Source of the DNA: Alopecurus myosuroides
Taxonomy: Eukaryota; Streptophyta; Magnoliopsida; Poales; Poaceae
Assembly (NCBI GenBank): GCA_028641055.1
Contig: CM054060.1
Location: 61,471,371 to 61,535,370 of the forward strand
Reading direction: 5' to 3'
DNA: 64,000 bases
Below, piece after piece: positions 10,918-22,814 of this stretch. Numbering within the stretch: the stretch's first letter is position 1; each line of letters begins with the position of its first letter. The position numbers and the translations under genes were made by a program. A model generated the notes under the pieces. It did no database searches. It was not told the DNA's origin and worked only from the letters and a program-made list of their open reading frames with translations.

Positions 10918-12276
10918 ATGCATCCGGTTCCAAAGAAAAGGTCCCTCGCACAAAGAAGATGGGCGGTCACAAGGCACCACGAGTTGATGAGATTGAAGAG
11001 ACATTGGATCCCTCTCAAACCAAGCGCAAGACAAGATTCCCGGCCCCGGAGAAGACATTGCCTCGCATGGAGAAATCCGCCTCTCAAGTATCTGAGGGTG
11101 TGTTCTTGGAGACTCTCTGCGAGAACCCGTACATTGTTGATCGAGACCGCTTGATGCCACAGTTTCGGGAACGGGACACAAGATTCCACACCGTGTTTCA
11201 AGCTCAAATATACCATGACAATCTTATGAGGAAGCCCAAGGAAAATGTTGCCCTCAACATGCTATCAACTTTGGTCAGATGGAGACGAATCCCGACTACT
11301 TTGGAGAAGCACTGGAAATTGTTGATGCCTTCGGTCTTGGTCCCATTATGCGTGTGTAACAAGACTATGATGAGGGACTTGTTTGTGAGTTCTTGGCCAC
11401 TGTGCATCTTGCCAATGAAATTGAGGGTCACTCATTTGGATGACTAAGGGACATAAGATCACTATCAAGTGGTCCGAGGTTGGTGTACTTCTTGGTGGCT
11501 ATCCAGATCATGGACCTTTTGCTGGTGGCCCCGACTATGACAGTGGGTGGTTCCGTGTACATGCTCCTAATGCCGCATCAATCTCCAAGGATCAACTTAC
11601 TCCTCTCTATCACTGGAAGAAGTTTGCAGTTGGCTTTGTCAAGGGCCTCTACCCCACCTCTGACATTATGCTTTGGATCTATCGGGAGACCATCAACCCC
11701 AAGGCGGGAAACATCAATGAAATACAACGTTTCCTCAAGAACCTAATTCTCCTCACTCATGAGAAGCGGATCTCTGGTATGACTCGGAAACTTGATGTGC
11801 TTGACTATATCTGGAATGAGTTGTGGCATGTCATTGTGCAAAGGAAGAATGCTTGTTTTGGGCCATTCATTATGAAGATCATCTTGAATGCGTGGGAGAA
11901 CAAGTTCCCGGAAGATCCTCTTGATGACACCCATTGGATCCCACACACGGAGAAACGGCTTCTCAGCAAGGATCATACTGAGCCTGTTGTGCATCCCACT
12001 TCGGCTGCTCGCAAAGGCAAGGCCAAGCCAGGAGTCATTGTAGCTGAAGAAGACGTCGGGCCCTCTCACCCTCCTCCCTCTGGCAGTGCCTTAAAATGGA
12101 TGGCTAGGACTCTCAAGAAAGTGTTCCGTGTGAACAAGAAGATCAAGCAACATCAGTGGGAACTTCGTTATGACAAGGAACTTAAGCACCGCCATGCAGC
12201 ACAGGCAGCGAGGCAGCTTCGTTGTGATGATGGGGAAACCGTGGAGTCTCCGATTCAGGATAGCATAACCAACTAG
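10918..12276 (+). pseudogene. SIRE/Maximus-type accessory ORF (aORF), exon 2, frameshifted
   Basis: Grass SIRE-type Copia elements carry an extra ORF between pol and the 3' LTR, of uncertain role. Here an acceptor TTTCATAG precedes 10918. The frame (SGSKEKV..TKKMGGHKAP) runs to about 11330 and shifts twice before 11440. It then stays open from 11440 to 12276, with WSEVGVLLGGYPDHGP, PLYHWKKFAVGF, DIMLWIYRETINPKAGN, LDVLDYIWNELWHVI and a basic C-terminal part (TLKKVFRVNKKIKQH). A short first exon with matching donor exists 8 kb downstream at 19292-19301, in another element piece. The breaks make it a pseudogene. The family link is from the motif pattern; a viral-type envelope role is not supported by anything seen. 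Confidence 0.7.
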
Positions 12277-12805
12277 GACAAGTGTCAAACTAAGGACTCC
12301 AAGGGAAATATCCTTGAGTGATCTGATGAGGAACCTAGAGAAGAAGTCACCAGCTCTCGCCGTCGCGCACGCCCTCCGAGCATGGACAACTCCTCCGAGT
12401 GATCTTTGGGGCGTTCGCATCGGTCTTTTCCCTATTTTGGTATCTTGATGCCAAAGGGGGAGAGATACCTACTTAGGAGCGTTGGGCATTAGCATGGGTT
12501 CTCTCTCAACCGTTTTCTCTTTGCTTATTTCGTCTTGCTTGATATAGGAGTTGGTTATTTGAAGACTTCGTTTGTTTAATTATTTGGTCGATGTGAACTT
12601 CGTTATGCTTTGTGTGAGATTGTGAACCTAGTACCTTAATTCTATCCCATGTTATGTGTTGCCTATTATGTGTGTTTGGCTATCTCTCTTGTTTAATTCT
12701 CTCAACATGAAGGGAGCATATCTCTAGAGGGATCTCCGTTCATGTTGTTCGTGTTCTAGCTATGCAAATAGTTATGTTGTCATCAATTACCAAAAAGGGG
12801 GAGAA

Positions 12806-14119
12806 TGAAAGATCATCTTCTGTTTTGATAATTAATGACAACATAACTATCAGACTAATATCTATTTAGAGCATTTGCAGGTTTTATTTGATATCTATAA
12901 AAATGCCCAGGTTCTTCAAATATACATTCTCAAAGGGTTACAGGAATTATTCTAAAGGAAAGGGCTCGAAGAGACAAAGCTGGGATGCCATTTTTATGAG
13001 CAGCGGAGGCTCCGGTGAAACCACCGGAACCTCCGCCCCGTGCATTTTCCCAGCTGCTCCCAGGCGCTATCCTCCGGTGCTACCTCCACCAAAAACGTCT
13101 TCGGGTGCATAAGAGCGGAGGCTGCAGTGGAGCCTGCGGTGGACCTCCGGTGGGCGGAACCTCTGCCCAAACCACCGGAGACTCCGCCGGTTCCACTGCA
13201 CTACTATGGGGCTGGCTTCCGGTGGCACCTCCAGTGCTACCTCCGCTCAAAGTGCCTTCGGGGGCATATGAGCCGAGGCTGGGGCGGAACCTCGGGTGAT
13301 CGGAACCTCCGGAGCCTCCGCCACTAAAGTTTCTAGGAAAGGGAAAAGGTACCACGCCAACGTGCATGAGTGAAGACCACCGGAGCCTCCGATGCTGCGT
13401 GGGCTGCCCAACGGCCAGATTGGGGAAGGGGTATTTAAAGCCCTTCCCCTACCTCATAAATTCTAAGCTTTGCCCTTTCTCTCCCCTAGCAATTAATGAA
13501 AGCTTCAACCTTTTAGATCTTCCTCTCTAACCACCCAATCACTCCATAACTTTGTGGGGAGCTAGAGGAGACCTAGCCCCGTGATTCCACCAAGGGAATT
13601 GCAAATCCATCCACCACATCCTAGTAGATCTAGAATCCTACTTGAGGCCTAGAAACCTTAGTAGATCTTGTGCTTGTAGCTTCCACCTTGTTGCAAAGAA
13701 GATTCAGATTGCTTGAGAGCCTCCATCCATCTTGTGGAGTGTCCTCAAGCTCGTGTAAAGGTTTGGTCAACGCCTTCAAGTCGACCTCATAGTGGAAACG
13801 AGAATCTCCCTCACCGAAGAAGATCAAGGAGAATAAGGTGTGCACAACCGTGCTATTAAGGAGCGCCTAGGTGGCTCCCCACCTCTCCAACGTAGACGTA
13901 CTTCTCTTGAGAAGGAACTATGGGAAACATATCCTTGTCTCCTTGTTTACACTTGTGATTTATCTTGTTACCTTTCGTTTTACTTCCGTTGCATATCATA
14001 TCTTGCATCACATAGGTTGCTCACCTAGTTGCACATCTAGAGAACCTTATCTTATCTTGTTTAGCCCTAACTAAAAGGAAAAGAAGAAAAATATTGTGCG
14101 GTCACATAGTGCACTTTCA
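12806..14119 (+). mobile_element. 3' LTR of SIRE-type Copia element A (1314 bp)
   Basis: The polypurine tract AAAAAGGGGGAGAA ends at 12805 and the LTR starts TGAAAGATCATC. It ends with GTGCACTTTCA, which is inverted relative to TGAAAG. Inside, about 13000-13400 is packed with CCGGA/TCCGG half-sites and CCGGAGGCTCCGG-like palindromes. A TATA-like GTATTTAAAG follows at about 13430. The internal side is to the left, so this is a 3' LTR; the matching 5' LTR is absent. Confidence 0.75.
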
Positions 14120-15366
14120 CCTCTTACGTCACTGCATCCACATCAAAGACAATAAATCAACTCACCCCACTAATAGTTTTATAGTAGTAGCACTAGTGAA
14201 ATAATAGCAGCAAAAGTAGTGTTTGAAGTAAATAGCGGGATTAAATACTGTAGGCATAGGGATAGATGAACCGGCGTTGCATGGATAAGATAGTTCATAC
14301 AATAATCAAGACATGGGCATTGCAGATAAATAAGATAAAGCATCCAAGCACTAGGCAACCATAGGCATGTGTTCCGTAAATAGTCGTACGTGCTCGCAAT
14401 GAGAACTTGCATAACATCTTTTGTCCTACCATCCCGTTTTCAGCGGGGCCTCAAGGGAACTACTGGTAATTAAGGTGGTCCTTTTAATAAAACACCGAAG
14501 CAAAGCATTAACACTCCGGGAGCACATATGATCCTCACATCACAACCATCCCCTCCGGTTGTCCCAATTTCTGTCACTTCGGGGCCTCGGGTTCCGGACA
14601 ACGATATGTATAAACAACTTGCAGGTATGATCAAGAAACAATAATTATCATCATCATTCAATAACATGTTCAGATCTGAGATCATGGCACTCGAGTCCAA
14701 AGTGGCAAAAATTAAGCATAACAAGTTGCAACAATGTCAATAATACTAATAGAGGATACAAGGCACTATGCCCTAACAATCAAGACATTATTACATGAAC
14801 AATCTCATGTAATCCCTACCATCCCCTTCAGCCTACAGCGGGGGAATTACTCACACATGGATGGGGGAAACATGGATGGTCAATGGAGAGGCGTTGGTGA
14901 TGACGATGGCGATGATCTCCTCCAATTCCCCGTCTCGGTAGGCTGCCAGAACGGAGTTTCTGAACCCCGAAACAGGATTCGTGATGGCGGCGGAGCTACG
15001 GACTTCTTTCTGGAAAACTATCGAACCCCCTCGGGTTTTAGGGTTGAAGGAAATATATAGTCGAAAGGGGAGCCCGAGGGGGTCTCTCGATGGCCCACAC
15101 CACCAGGTGGCGCGGCCTAGGGGGCGCCAGGGGGTGGTGTGGCCCCCCTCTGGCTCTTCTCTTGGCCCCCTTCTGGATCCCGGGGTCTTCCGGTGTTTTA
15201 AGACCAATGGGGTCTTTTCTGGGCAATTTCCTGAAAGTTGATTTTTCTGCACAAAAACGAGACACCAAGGTAATTCTGCTGAAAACAGCGTTAGTCCGTA
15301 TTAGTTGTATTCAAAACACACAAGTTTAGAGGAAATAATAAAAGTGTTTGGAAAAAGAGATACGTT
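14120..15366 (-). mobile_element. Gypsy LTR fragment, antisense
   Basis: This non-coding stretch has the build of the antisense Gypsy LTR at 31823-32773: an AT-rich left part, then a clinically GC-rich promoter part (about 14990-15200) with a TATATA-like box near 15050, then a tail with AAAGTGTTTGGAAAA. Both ends are missing. The right edge fuses to Copia integrase sequence at about 15366, so the first 20 codons of the ORF that starts near 15305 are LTR, not integrase. Confidence 0.6.
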
Positions 15367-18300
15367 TTGGAGTGATAATGGCTCGGAGTTTAAGAACTGT
15401 ACCATTGAGGGTTTTCTTAGTGAAGAGGGCATTGCTCATCAATATTCCACTCCCTATACCCCTCAACAAAATAGTTCTGCGGAGAGAAAGAACCGTACTT
15501 TGATGGATGCGGCTAGGACCATGATTGCGGAGTTCTCTTCTCCTTATAACTTTTGGGACGAAGTCGTCTCCACCGCGTGTCATGCTACCAACCGGTTATA
15601 TCTACGGAAGATCTTGAACAAGACTCCCTATGAGATTCTCACGGGCAAGAAACCGAATGTATCTTACTTCAAGGTGTTCGGTTGCAAGTGCTTCATTTGC
15701 AAGAAAGGTAAACGTTTCTCAAAATTTAAGACCAAATCTTATGAGGGTATCTTTGTTGGTTATGCCACAAAAGCTCACGCCTATAGAGTCTACAACAAGT
15801 CCACCGGACAAGTTGAAGAAGCTATAGACATGGTGTTTGATAAGGATAACGGCTCCCAAGGGGGCGTATAGATCATGGTGTTGTAGGAGATGAAATTCCT
15901 CCCATCGTCATAAGAAGAATGGGGATTGGTGAAATAATCCCCATTGAGGGTTACCGGATGACGAAGGGAGAAGGACTATGCCCCACTCAAGTGGAGCCAT
16001 TGACTACACCCATTGGTACACAAGCTAACCAACAAGATGCACCAAGCCCTCAAGCTAATGATCAAGGTAAAGCAAGTAAACAAGGCAAAGCTAATGATCA
16101 TGGTCAAACAAGTGATCAAGGCCAAGCTACTCATCAAAGTCATGATCAAAATCCCACCATTGTTGAGAGAGCTCAAACTAGCGGTGATCCTTCACCCATT
16201 GTTGATCAAGGACAAGATGAAGATGGATAAGACTCCGATAAAGAAGGTGATTCTCAAGCTATATCCAAAGAATCTTTGGAAGAGATTCTAGCTTGTAGAG
16301 CAAAGAGAAGGCTAGAGAATCTTGAACGAGCGGGTCACATGGAGGACAAGATACTAGGTCAAGTTCGTGGAAGAGTTGTCACTAGGAAACAATTGGCGGA
16401 CTTTAGCAAGGCTCATGATTTTGCCTATTTCATTGAACCCAAGAAGGTCTATGAAGCCCTCTAAGATCAAGATTGGCTTGAAGCCATGCATGATGAACTC
16501 AATAACTTTGAGCGCAACAAGGTGTGGAAGTTAGTGACAAGACCCAAGGATTGCAAGAATGTTATTGGAACCAAATGGGTGTTCAAGAAAAATCAAGACA
16601 AAGATGGTATCATCATTCACAACAAGGAAAGATTGGTGGCTCATGGGTTTTCTCAAGTCGAAGGTGTTGATTTCGATGAAACCTTTGCCCCCGTAGCTCG
16701 TCTTGAATCCATTCACATCTTACTTGCTTATGCATCTCATCATAATTTCAAGTTACAACAAATGGATGTTAAGAGTGCTTTCTTAAATGGTCCCATTAAT
16801 GAGTTAGTATATGTCAAGTAACCTCCGTGTCGTGGGATAGTCACGGCAGACGTTACCGGGGGTAACTTATCTTGGGGCAAGACGACACTGGTGTTTGGGA
16901 GAGGGTTTAGCTCAGAGGAAAACATGATGATATGCGATCTGGTAGCCGGCAAGCAAGTCGCCGAGTCTCCGGTCTCGATATGTTAATCTCAACTCTCGTG
17001 TTACACTGGATACTCGATACCTAGCGATATTGCTCGAACTCTTGGATCCCTCCTGGTCTAACCCTAGGGGCTGGCTTATATAATATCCGGACCCCCTGGC
17101 CTACTCTCCAAGGCGCACTCTGAATCCTACCCGGACACTTATTACAAACCCTAAACTTCCTTATCGAAACCCACAATCCGGGTTTCGCGGCCTACGTTCC
17201 CGGGCCTTCTAGAAACTCCTTTATCCTAAGCCGGGTCTTGCGCAGCATCCTTTGGGCCGAGTTACTCCTTGGCGTTGGCCTACCGGGTTATCATCCCTCC
17301 ATCACTCCGGGTTTCAAGGATCCCAACCACCCCGATTATGTCTATAAACTCGATAAGGCGCTCTATGGACTTAAACAATCTCCACGTGCGTGGTACGAGC
17401 ACCTTAAAGAGTTTCTAGTGAATCGTGGGTTTAATGTTGCTTTAATCGGTCCCACCCTCTTTACCAAGATTGTTGGAGGTGACTTGTTCATATGCCAACT
17501 CTATGTGGATGGCATCATTTTTGGGTCTGCTAACACTTTGTTCAATGAAGAGTTTTCCAAGCTTATGGCCGATAGGTTTGAGATGTCTATTATGGGAGGA
17601 TTGGACTATTTCCTTCGCTTTGAAGTGAATCAAGATCATGAAGGAACTTTCATCAAACAATCCAAATAAACTCAAGACATTCTCAAGAGATTCAATATGC
17701 ATGATGCCAAGCCTATGAAGACTCCCATGTCCACAACCCTTGACTTGAAACCCGACCCCAACGGTAAAGAGGTAGATCAAAAGGTATACCGCTCCATGAT
17801 TGGCTCTTTGCTTTACCTTTGTGCATCTAGACCGGATATCATGTATAGCGTAGGTAAATGTGCAAGGTTTCAAGCCTCTCTGAGGCAAATTCATTTGGAA
17901 GTTGTCAAACGAATCTTTAGATATTTAGTTCATACCCCAAATTTTGGTCTTTGGTATCCCAAGGGTTCAAGCTTTCAGCTCATTGGGTATTCAGATGCGG
18001 ATTATGCAGGAGAGAAGACAGATAGGAAGTATACATCCGGGGGTTTCCAATTCCTTGGTCGCTCGTTGGTGTGTTCGTCTTCAAAGAAGCAAAGCTACAT
18101 TGCTCTCTCCACCACTGAGGCCGGGTATATCTCTACGGCAAGTTGTTGTGCCCAATTGCTTTGGATGAGGCAAACCTTGAAGGATTATTGTATTCATTTT
18201 GACAAGGTGCCTCTTCTTTGTGATAATGAGAGTGCTATCAAAATCGCCTAGAACCCCGTTCTTCACTCCAAGACGAAGCACATTGAGATTGGTCATCATT

Positions 18301-18440
18301 TTATTCGGGATCATGTTGAGAAAGGTGATATTGATCTCTCTTATGTTTCAACCAAGGATCAACTTGCAGATATCTTCACGAAGGCCCTTGATGAACCAAG
18401 ATTTCGAGCTTTGAGGAATGAACTAAATGTCATCGATTCG
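15367..18440 (+). pseudogene. SIRE-type Copia element B pol (integrase, RT, RNase H), broken
   Basis: Ty1/Copia polyprotein entered in mid-integrase (SDNGSEFKNCTIEG, then QNSSAERKNRTL). It continues with the integrase tail, an acidic linker, RT ([49 protein letters not shown] where YVDD is expected) and RNase H (SDADYAGEKTDRKYTSGG; TTEAGYIS; LLCDNESAIKIA). Stops interrupt it at about 15869, 16464, 16820, 17669 and 18251; several fit C-to-T change of CAA or CAG. The second Asp of the RT catalytic pair is Gly here. A solo LTR splits RT at 16828-17304. Gag, protease and early integrase are absent. Confidence 0.85.
16828..17304 (+). mobile_element. Solo LTR (477 bp) inside Copia RT
   Basis: The element starts TGTCGTGGGATAGTCACGG, ends CCATCA, and is flanked by CTCCG on both sides (16823-16827, 17305-17309). 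Removing it plus one duplication rejoins the RT codons for PPGFKDPNHPDYVYKLD. It has a TATATAA at about 17077. No internal region or primer site is present, so it is a solo LTR or a very small TRIM-like unit. The strand is arbitrary. Confidence 0.85.
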
Positions 18441-19310
18441 TCCAACTTAACTTGAAACCTTACATACGTACCTTCATTATATGTGCTATTAGGTTTAGGT
18501 GTAGGCATGGACATAGGGGGAGCGTCACTCAACTCATGAGTATACACTCCTCTTATTATGCGGTAATCAATTCTTCATTGCATATCTAGTCATTCTGTGA
18601 CTCATTGTGCTTAACTGTGAGTAGTACTCTTGGACCCCAAGATACATCTTCGCGGTGCCAAAGTACACACTCAAACATGGTGGCCACGTCCACCAACCTC
18701 CTACTCACATAGTTGATTTTATTTTGGCTCTTTCACGCATATACTATTCCCCCTTGACAACTTATGCGAGTTTGGCTTTTACTCCTTTGCATCTTGCGAA
18801 CTCACATCAAGTAATGTCTCTCGTATGACAGTTACAACTATCCAACCCAAGCCCCCTTTGCCCAAAAGACCGTTTCCATCTAAATTCTCTCGTTTTTATG
18901 ATCTTGGCATACTGAGACTAGGCCTGGCGGAACCTCCGGTGAAACCACCGGAGGCTCCGCTGCACCTGTCCACCGGAGCCCACCGGTATCTCCGCTGGTG
19001 CGAAAAATCTCGCCCAGCGGATCTGTACCTAACCGCACCACGTGGGCAGGGGGAGGAACCTTCGGTGAAAGCACCGGAGCCTTCGCCCGCTGCGGTTCTG
19101 CAAGGATAAGGTTAGTGCGAGCGGGTCAAAGAGATCCTAGATCTCATTTTCCCCACTCGCCCCCACTCCTCCTCCTCCAAACCGCTGCCGCCCCCTTCGT
19201 CTCCGCCGCCAGGAAGAGCACTCCACCGCCGAGAGGTCCTTCTCCTTGCCTTGGACTGCTCCGGGGTCTTCTTCCTCCTTCACCTCTCACCATGGATGCG
19301 GGTATATAGC
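18441..19310 (+). mobile_element. SIRE-type element B: 3' spacer and accessory ORF exon 1
   Basis: After the end of RNase H comes a purine block (ATAGGGGGAG at about 18516) and a spacer with an array of CCTCCGGTGAAACCACCGGAGG-like inverted sites at 18920-19090. A pyrimidine-rich leader follows, then ATGGATGCGG (19292-19301) with donor GTATAT. This fits exon 1 of the accessory ORF whose exon 2 acceptor is at 10918 in element A, and the phase joins correctly. The element is cut soon after, in the intron. Confidence 0.55.
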
Positions 19311-19429
19311 TCTCTCTCTCTCTCATCTCATTGATGGATGGAGAAGCACTGGGAGCCACATTTTCTTCACATCTATATGTATGGAGTTGGGTTTTGGAAT
19401 AGAAAATCACGAGTACAAACCCTAAAAAC

Positions 19430-20585
19430 CTAGATTGTGAGTATTAGGCATGAATTACCTCAGTTCCTATGGTGGATTATATTCATATGCCCCACCTCAT
19501 CATTATTCATCACTAATATTCCCCATATCTAAGTTTCTTTGATTTGTGCGTTGATTAAACTTGAGACCATAAACTTGTTCGCGGTGGATTTCTCTGGTTT
19601 CTCTCCGAAACTATTTCAATGTTCTCGGAACCATTCCATTGACATTATCTGATACTACTATCACATCCTAGTACTCAACAGATCGATGATACTTAAGCGT
19701 GTGACCCCGCAGGTTCGGTGAAAATGTAGACATGACCTGAAACTCCTTCCGGTCAATAATCAATAGCGGGATCTGCACATCCATATTGATTCCTACAGTT
19801 ACACGAATGATTTTGAGTGAAACTTCTGTTCCCATACACAATTCCATTTGCTTCACGATACATAACATAACCCGAGGCAAGATTATATCGGTATCCCTGT
19901 GAAGCAACACTTGATCATGATACCTAGTTATCCTAGTTGCCGGTTTGTTCTCTTTTCTCGTTTCCATATTCCGGTATCCCCGTTGATCACATCACATTAT
20001 GTATGGCCAGACGATGATGAATACCGTGATAACGAGAGGTCTCAAAAGTATCTCTCCATCGTCGGAGGAGAAAATCCTAATCTTGAACTATCAAGTCCTA
20101 GACGCACTTTTTCAAAGTACATGGGGACTGCCGTGATGATTATCATGTTACGGGTAACGTTTGACAGCATCAAGGTAAAACGTTTGGTACGTAGGAACTA
20201 TATATTTGCATGGTCTAAGTACGTGAGTATAAGTTAACATTTCTATGATTATACTAACAACATGTGATGACGCGATATCATAGTATATCATTTAATTGGG
20301 TCTGTCTGGCACTCATTGTTTCGTCAACAATGTGCTCCCATCTTTGCTGGCATCCAACTATGCCCATGATCAGGAAAACGAGATCATCATGCAACACATG
20401 AGCTAGTCTTAGAGGCGAGACTAGGGAACTCTTTAGTGTTTATGTTTCCACACGTGCATATGCGTTTTCCTATTAATCTCATATTCAAGAACCATAGCAG
20501 TTATAGCACAGAAATATAAACGTTAATTGTGAACATGGAAATAAATAATAACTTTTATTATTGCCTCTAGGGCATAGCTCCAACA
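19430..20585 (-). mobile_element. Angela/BARE-like Copia 3' LTR, truncated
   Basis: Read on the minus strand it begins at 20585 with TGTTGGAGCTATGCCC and continues AGAGGCAATAATAAAAG, the signature start of BARE/Angela LTRs. It is preceded by the polypurine AAGTGTGAGAC. The segment with ATTATTGACCGGAAGGAGTT (about 19750) fits the middle of that LTR. The far end is not recognisable; the left boundary given is approximate. Confidence 0.75.
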
Positions 20586-20589
20586 GTCT

Positions 20590-22814
20590 CACACTTGCAC
20601 TAGAGTCAATGATCTAGTTTACAAAAGCTCCCTAAAACCAATGGCTTTCCGGTGTTGTTCATGCTTCGCTCGTGGTAGAGGCTTCGTCATCGGATCTGAC
20701 ACATTCAGACCCGTGTGAATCTTGCATACTCTTATATACCCCTTGTTCACATAATCTCGGACAAGGTGATACTTGCGTTCAATGTGCTTGGCCTTGTGGT
20801 GAGACCTTGGATCCTTTGCCAAGGCCACGGCGCTACTATTATCACAATAGATCTCCATCGGGTCCTCCGCAGTTGGAACCACACCAAGTACGGTGACAAA
20901 CTTCTTAATCCAATAGCCTTCCTTCTCGGATTCTGAATCCGCCACATATTGCGCCTCCATTGTAGAATCAGCAACAGTGTTCTGCTTGGAACTCTTCTAG
21001 CTAACCGCTCCACCATTTAGTGTGAAAACATAGCCTAATTGTGCTTTTGAGCCATCTAGATCTGTCTAAAATTCAGCGTCAGTGTAACCCCTTACAATGA
21101 GCTCATCATAACCTCCATAGACTAGGAACATTTCATTAGTTCTATTAAGCTACTTAAGAATGTTTTTAACTGTTGTCCAGTGAGCCATTTCGGGGTCACT
21201 TTGGTATCTACTACTAACACTTAGCGCATAGGAAACGACCGGTCTTGTACAAATCATGGCATACATGATAGATCCAATTACTAAAGCATATGGAATCATA
21301 GTCATGTCTGCTTTCTCATCAGTGGTCTGCGGGCACCGATTCTTGCTAAGTACTATGCCATGTGACACTGGGAGTAATCCTTTCTTGGCATTCTCCATTC
21401 TAAACCTCTTTAGAACCTTGTCAATGTGCATGCTCTGGCTAAGCGCTATCAGGCGTTTTTATCTATCACGATAGATCTTAATACCCAAAATATATGCAGC
21501 TTCGCCTAAGTCTTTCATTGCAAAACATTTTTTCAATGACTCTTTAATTGTGTCAAGAAAATTTACATCATTCCCAATCAACAATATGTCATCCACATAT
21601 AAGATCAAGAATACTATTGAGTTCCCACTTTCCTTCTTGTAAACACAATCCTCTTCGTCATTCTTAATGAAAACCAAACCATTGACTACTTCATCAAAAC
21701 AAAGATTCTAGCTCCTCGATGCTTGCTTCAGACCATAAATGGACCTCTAAAGCTTGCATACTTTACTAGCATCTTTCGGATCGGTAAAACCCTCGGGCTG
21801 TATCATATACACGTCCTTGGTTAGATTTCCATTTAGGAAATCCGTTTTGACATCCATCTGCCAAATCTCTTAATCGAAATAGGCAAAAATTGCTAGCAGA
21901 ATCCGCACAGACTTAAGCATCGCTAGCGGCAAGAAAGTCTCGTCGTAGTCAACTCCTTGAACTTGTCGAAACCCTTTTACAACAAGTCGAGCTCTATGGA
22001 CGGTTACATTACCGTTCACGTATGTCTTTCTTTTGAAAATCCATTTACATTCAATTGGTTTTGTCCCTTCTGGAGGATCAACCAAGTTCTAAACTTGGTT
22101 TTCGTACATGGATTCCATTTAGGATTTCATGGCTTTAAGCCATTCATTGGAGATATGGCACGCCATTGCTTCCATGTAGTTCGTAGGTTCATCATTGTCC
22201 AACACGAATACTTTGTTTTGGAACCATCTAGGTGGTTCCCGAACTCTATTGGACCTGTGCGGTTCTGTGACAGTCTTGACTGAAGTCTCTGTATCATATA
22301 AAGAAACTTCCGGTTCAACCACAGGGATGACAGATGGAATCACATCTGGTGCCACCACCTTATCAACATTCGCCGAAGATTCAATAATCTCATCAAGCTG
22401 TACTGTCCTCCTACTAATATCTTTTGCGAAAAACTCTTTCTCAAGAAATGTACCATTCTTCCGACAAACACTTTGCCCTACAAAGTAACACTTCTCTAAT
22501 TTGGGATCAAGTTTGGGATGGAGTTTGTTTTGGGGATAACCTACAAAGTAACACTTGTCTAATTTGGGATCGAGTTTGTTTGGTTGTAAACGTTTTACAT
22601 AAGCGTCACAACCTCAAATTTTAAGAAACGAAAAATTGGGTTTCTTCCCATGACATATCTCATACGGCATCGGCTCAACAGAATTTGTCGGTGCTCTGTT
22701 AAGTGTGAAAGCTGCACTCTCTAGTGCATAACCCCAAAACAATAAAGGCAGACCAGTTAATGACATCATAGACCGTATCATGTCCAACAAGGTTCTGTTA
22801 CGTCTCCCGGACAC
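20590..22814 (-). pseudogene. Angela/BARE-like Copia pol (integrase end, RT, RNase H), broken
   Basis: Minus-strand polyprotein read from right to left: integrase tail (SGRRNRTLLDMIRSMMSL, FWGYALESAAFTLNR), linker, RT (CKWIFKRKTYVNGNVTVHRA; GVDYDETFLPLAMLKSVRI; FLILYVDDILLIGNDV), RNase H (YALVIGSIMYAMICTRP; SYALSVSSRYQSDP; IYCDNSSAVALAKDPRSHHKAKH). Stops and small shifts fall between the blocks. YVDD is intact, but the frame is broken on both sides. Everything 5' of the integrase tail is gone: a Gypsy LTR begins at 22815. Confidence 0.85.

Noticed and set aside
15305..15366. N-terminal 20 codons of the Copia integrase ORF
   Set aside because: The nucleotide sequence is the tail of the antisense Gypsy LTR; the integrase homology begins only at SDNGSEF.
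20690..20940. Plus-strand ORFs over the Copia RNase H
   Set aside because: They are the reverse of the minus-strand RNase H block with its conserved CDNSSAVALAKDPRSHHKAKH pattern.
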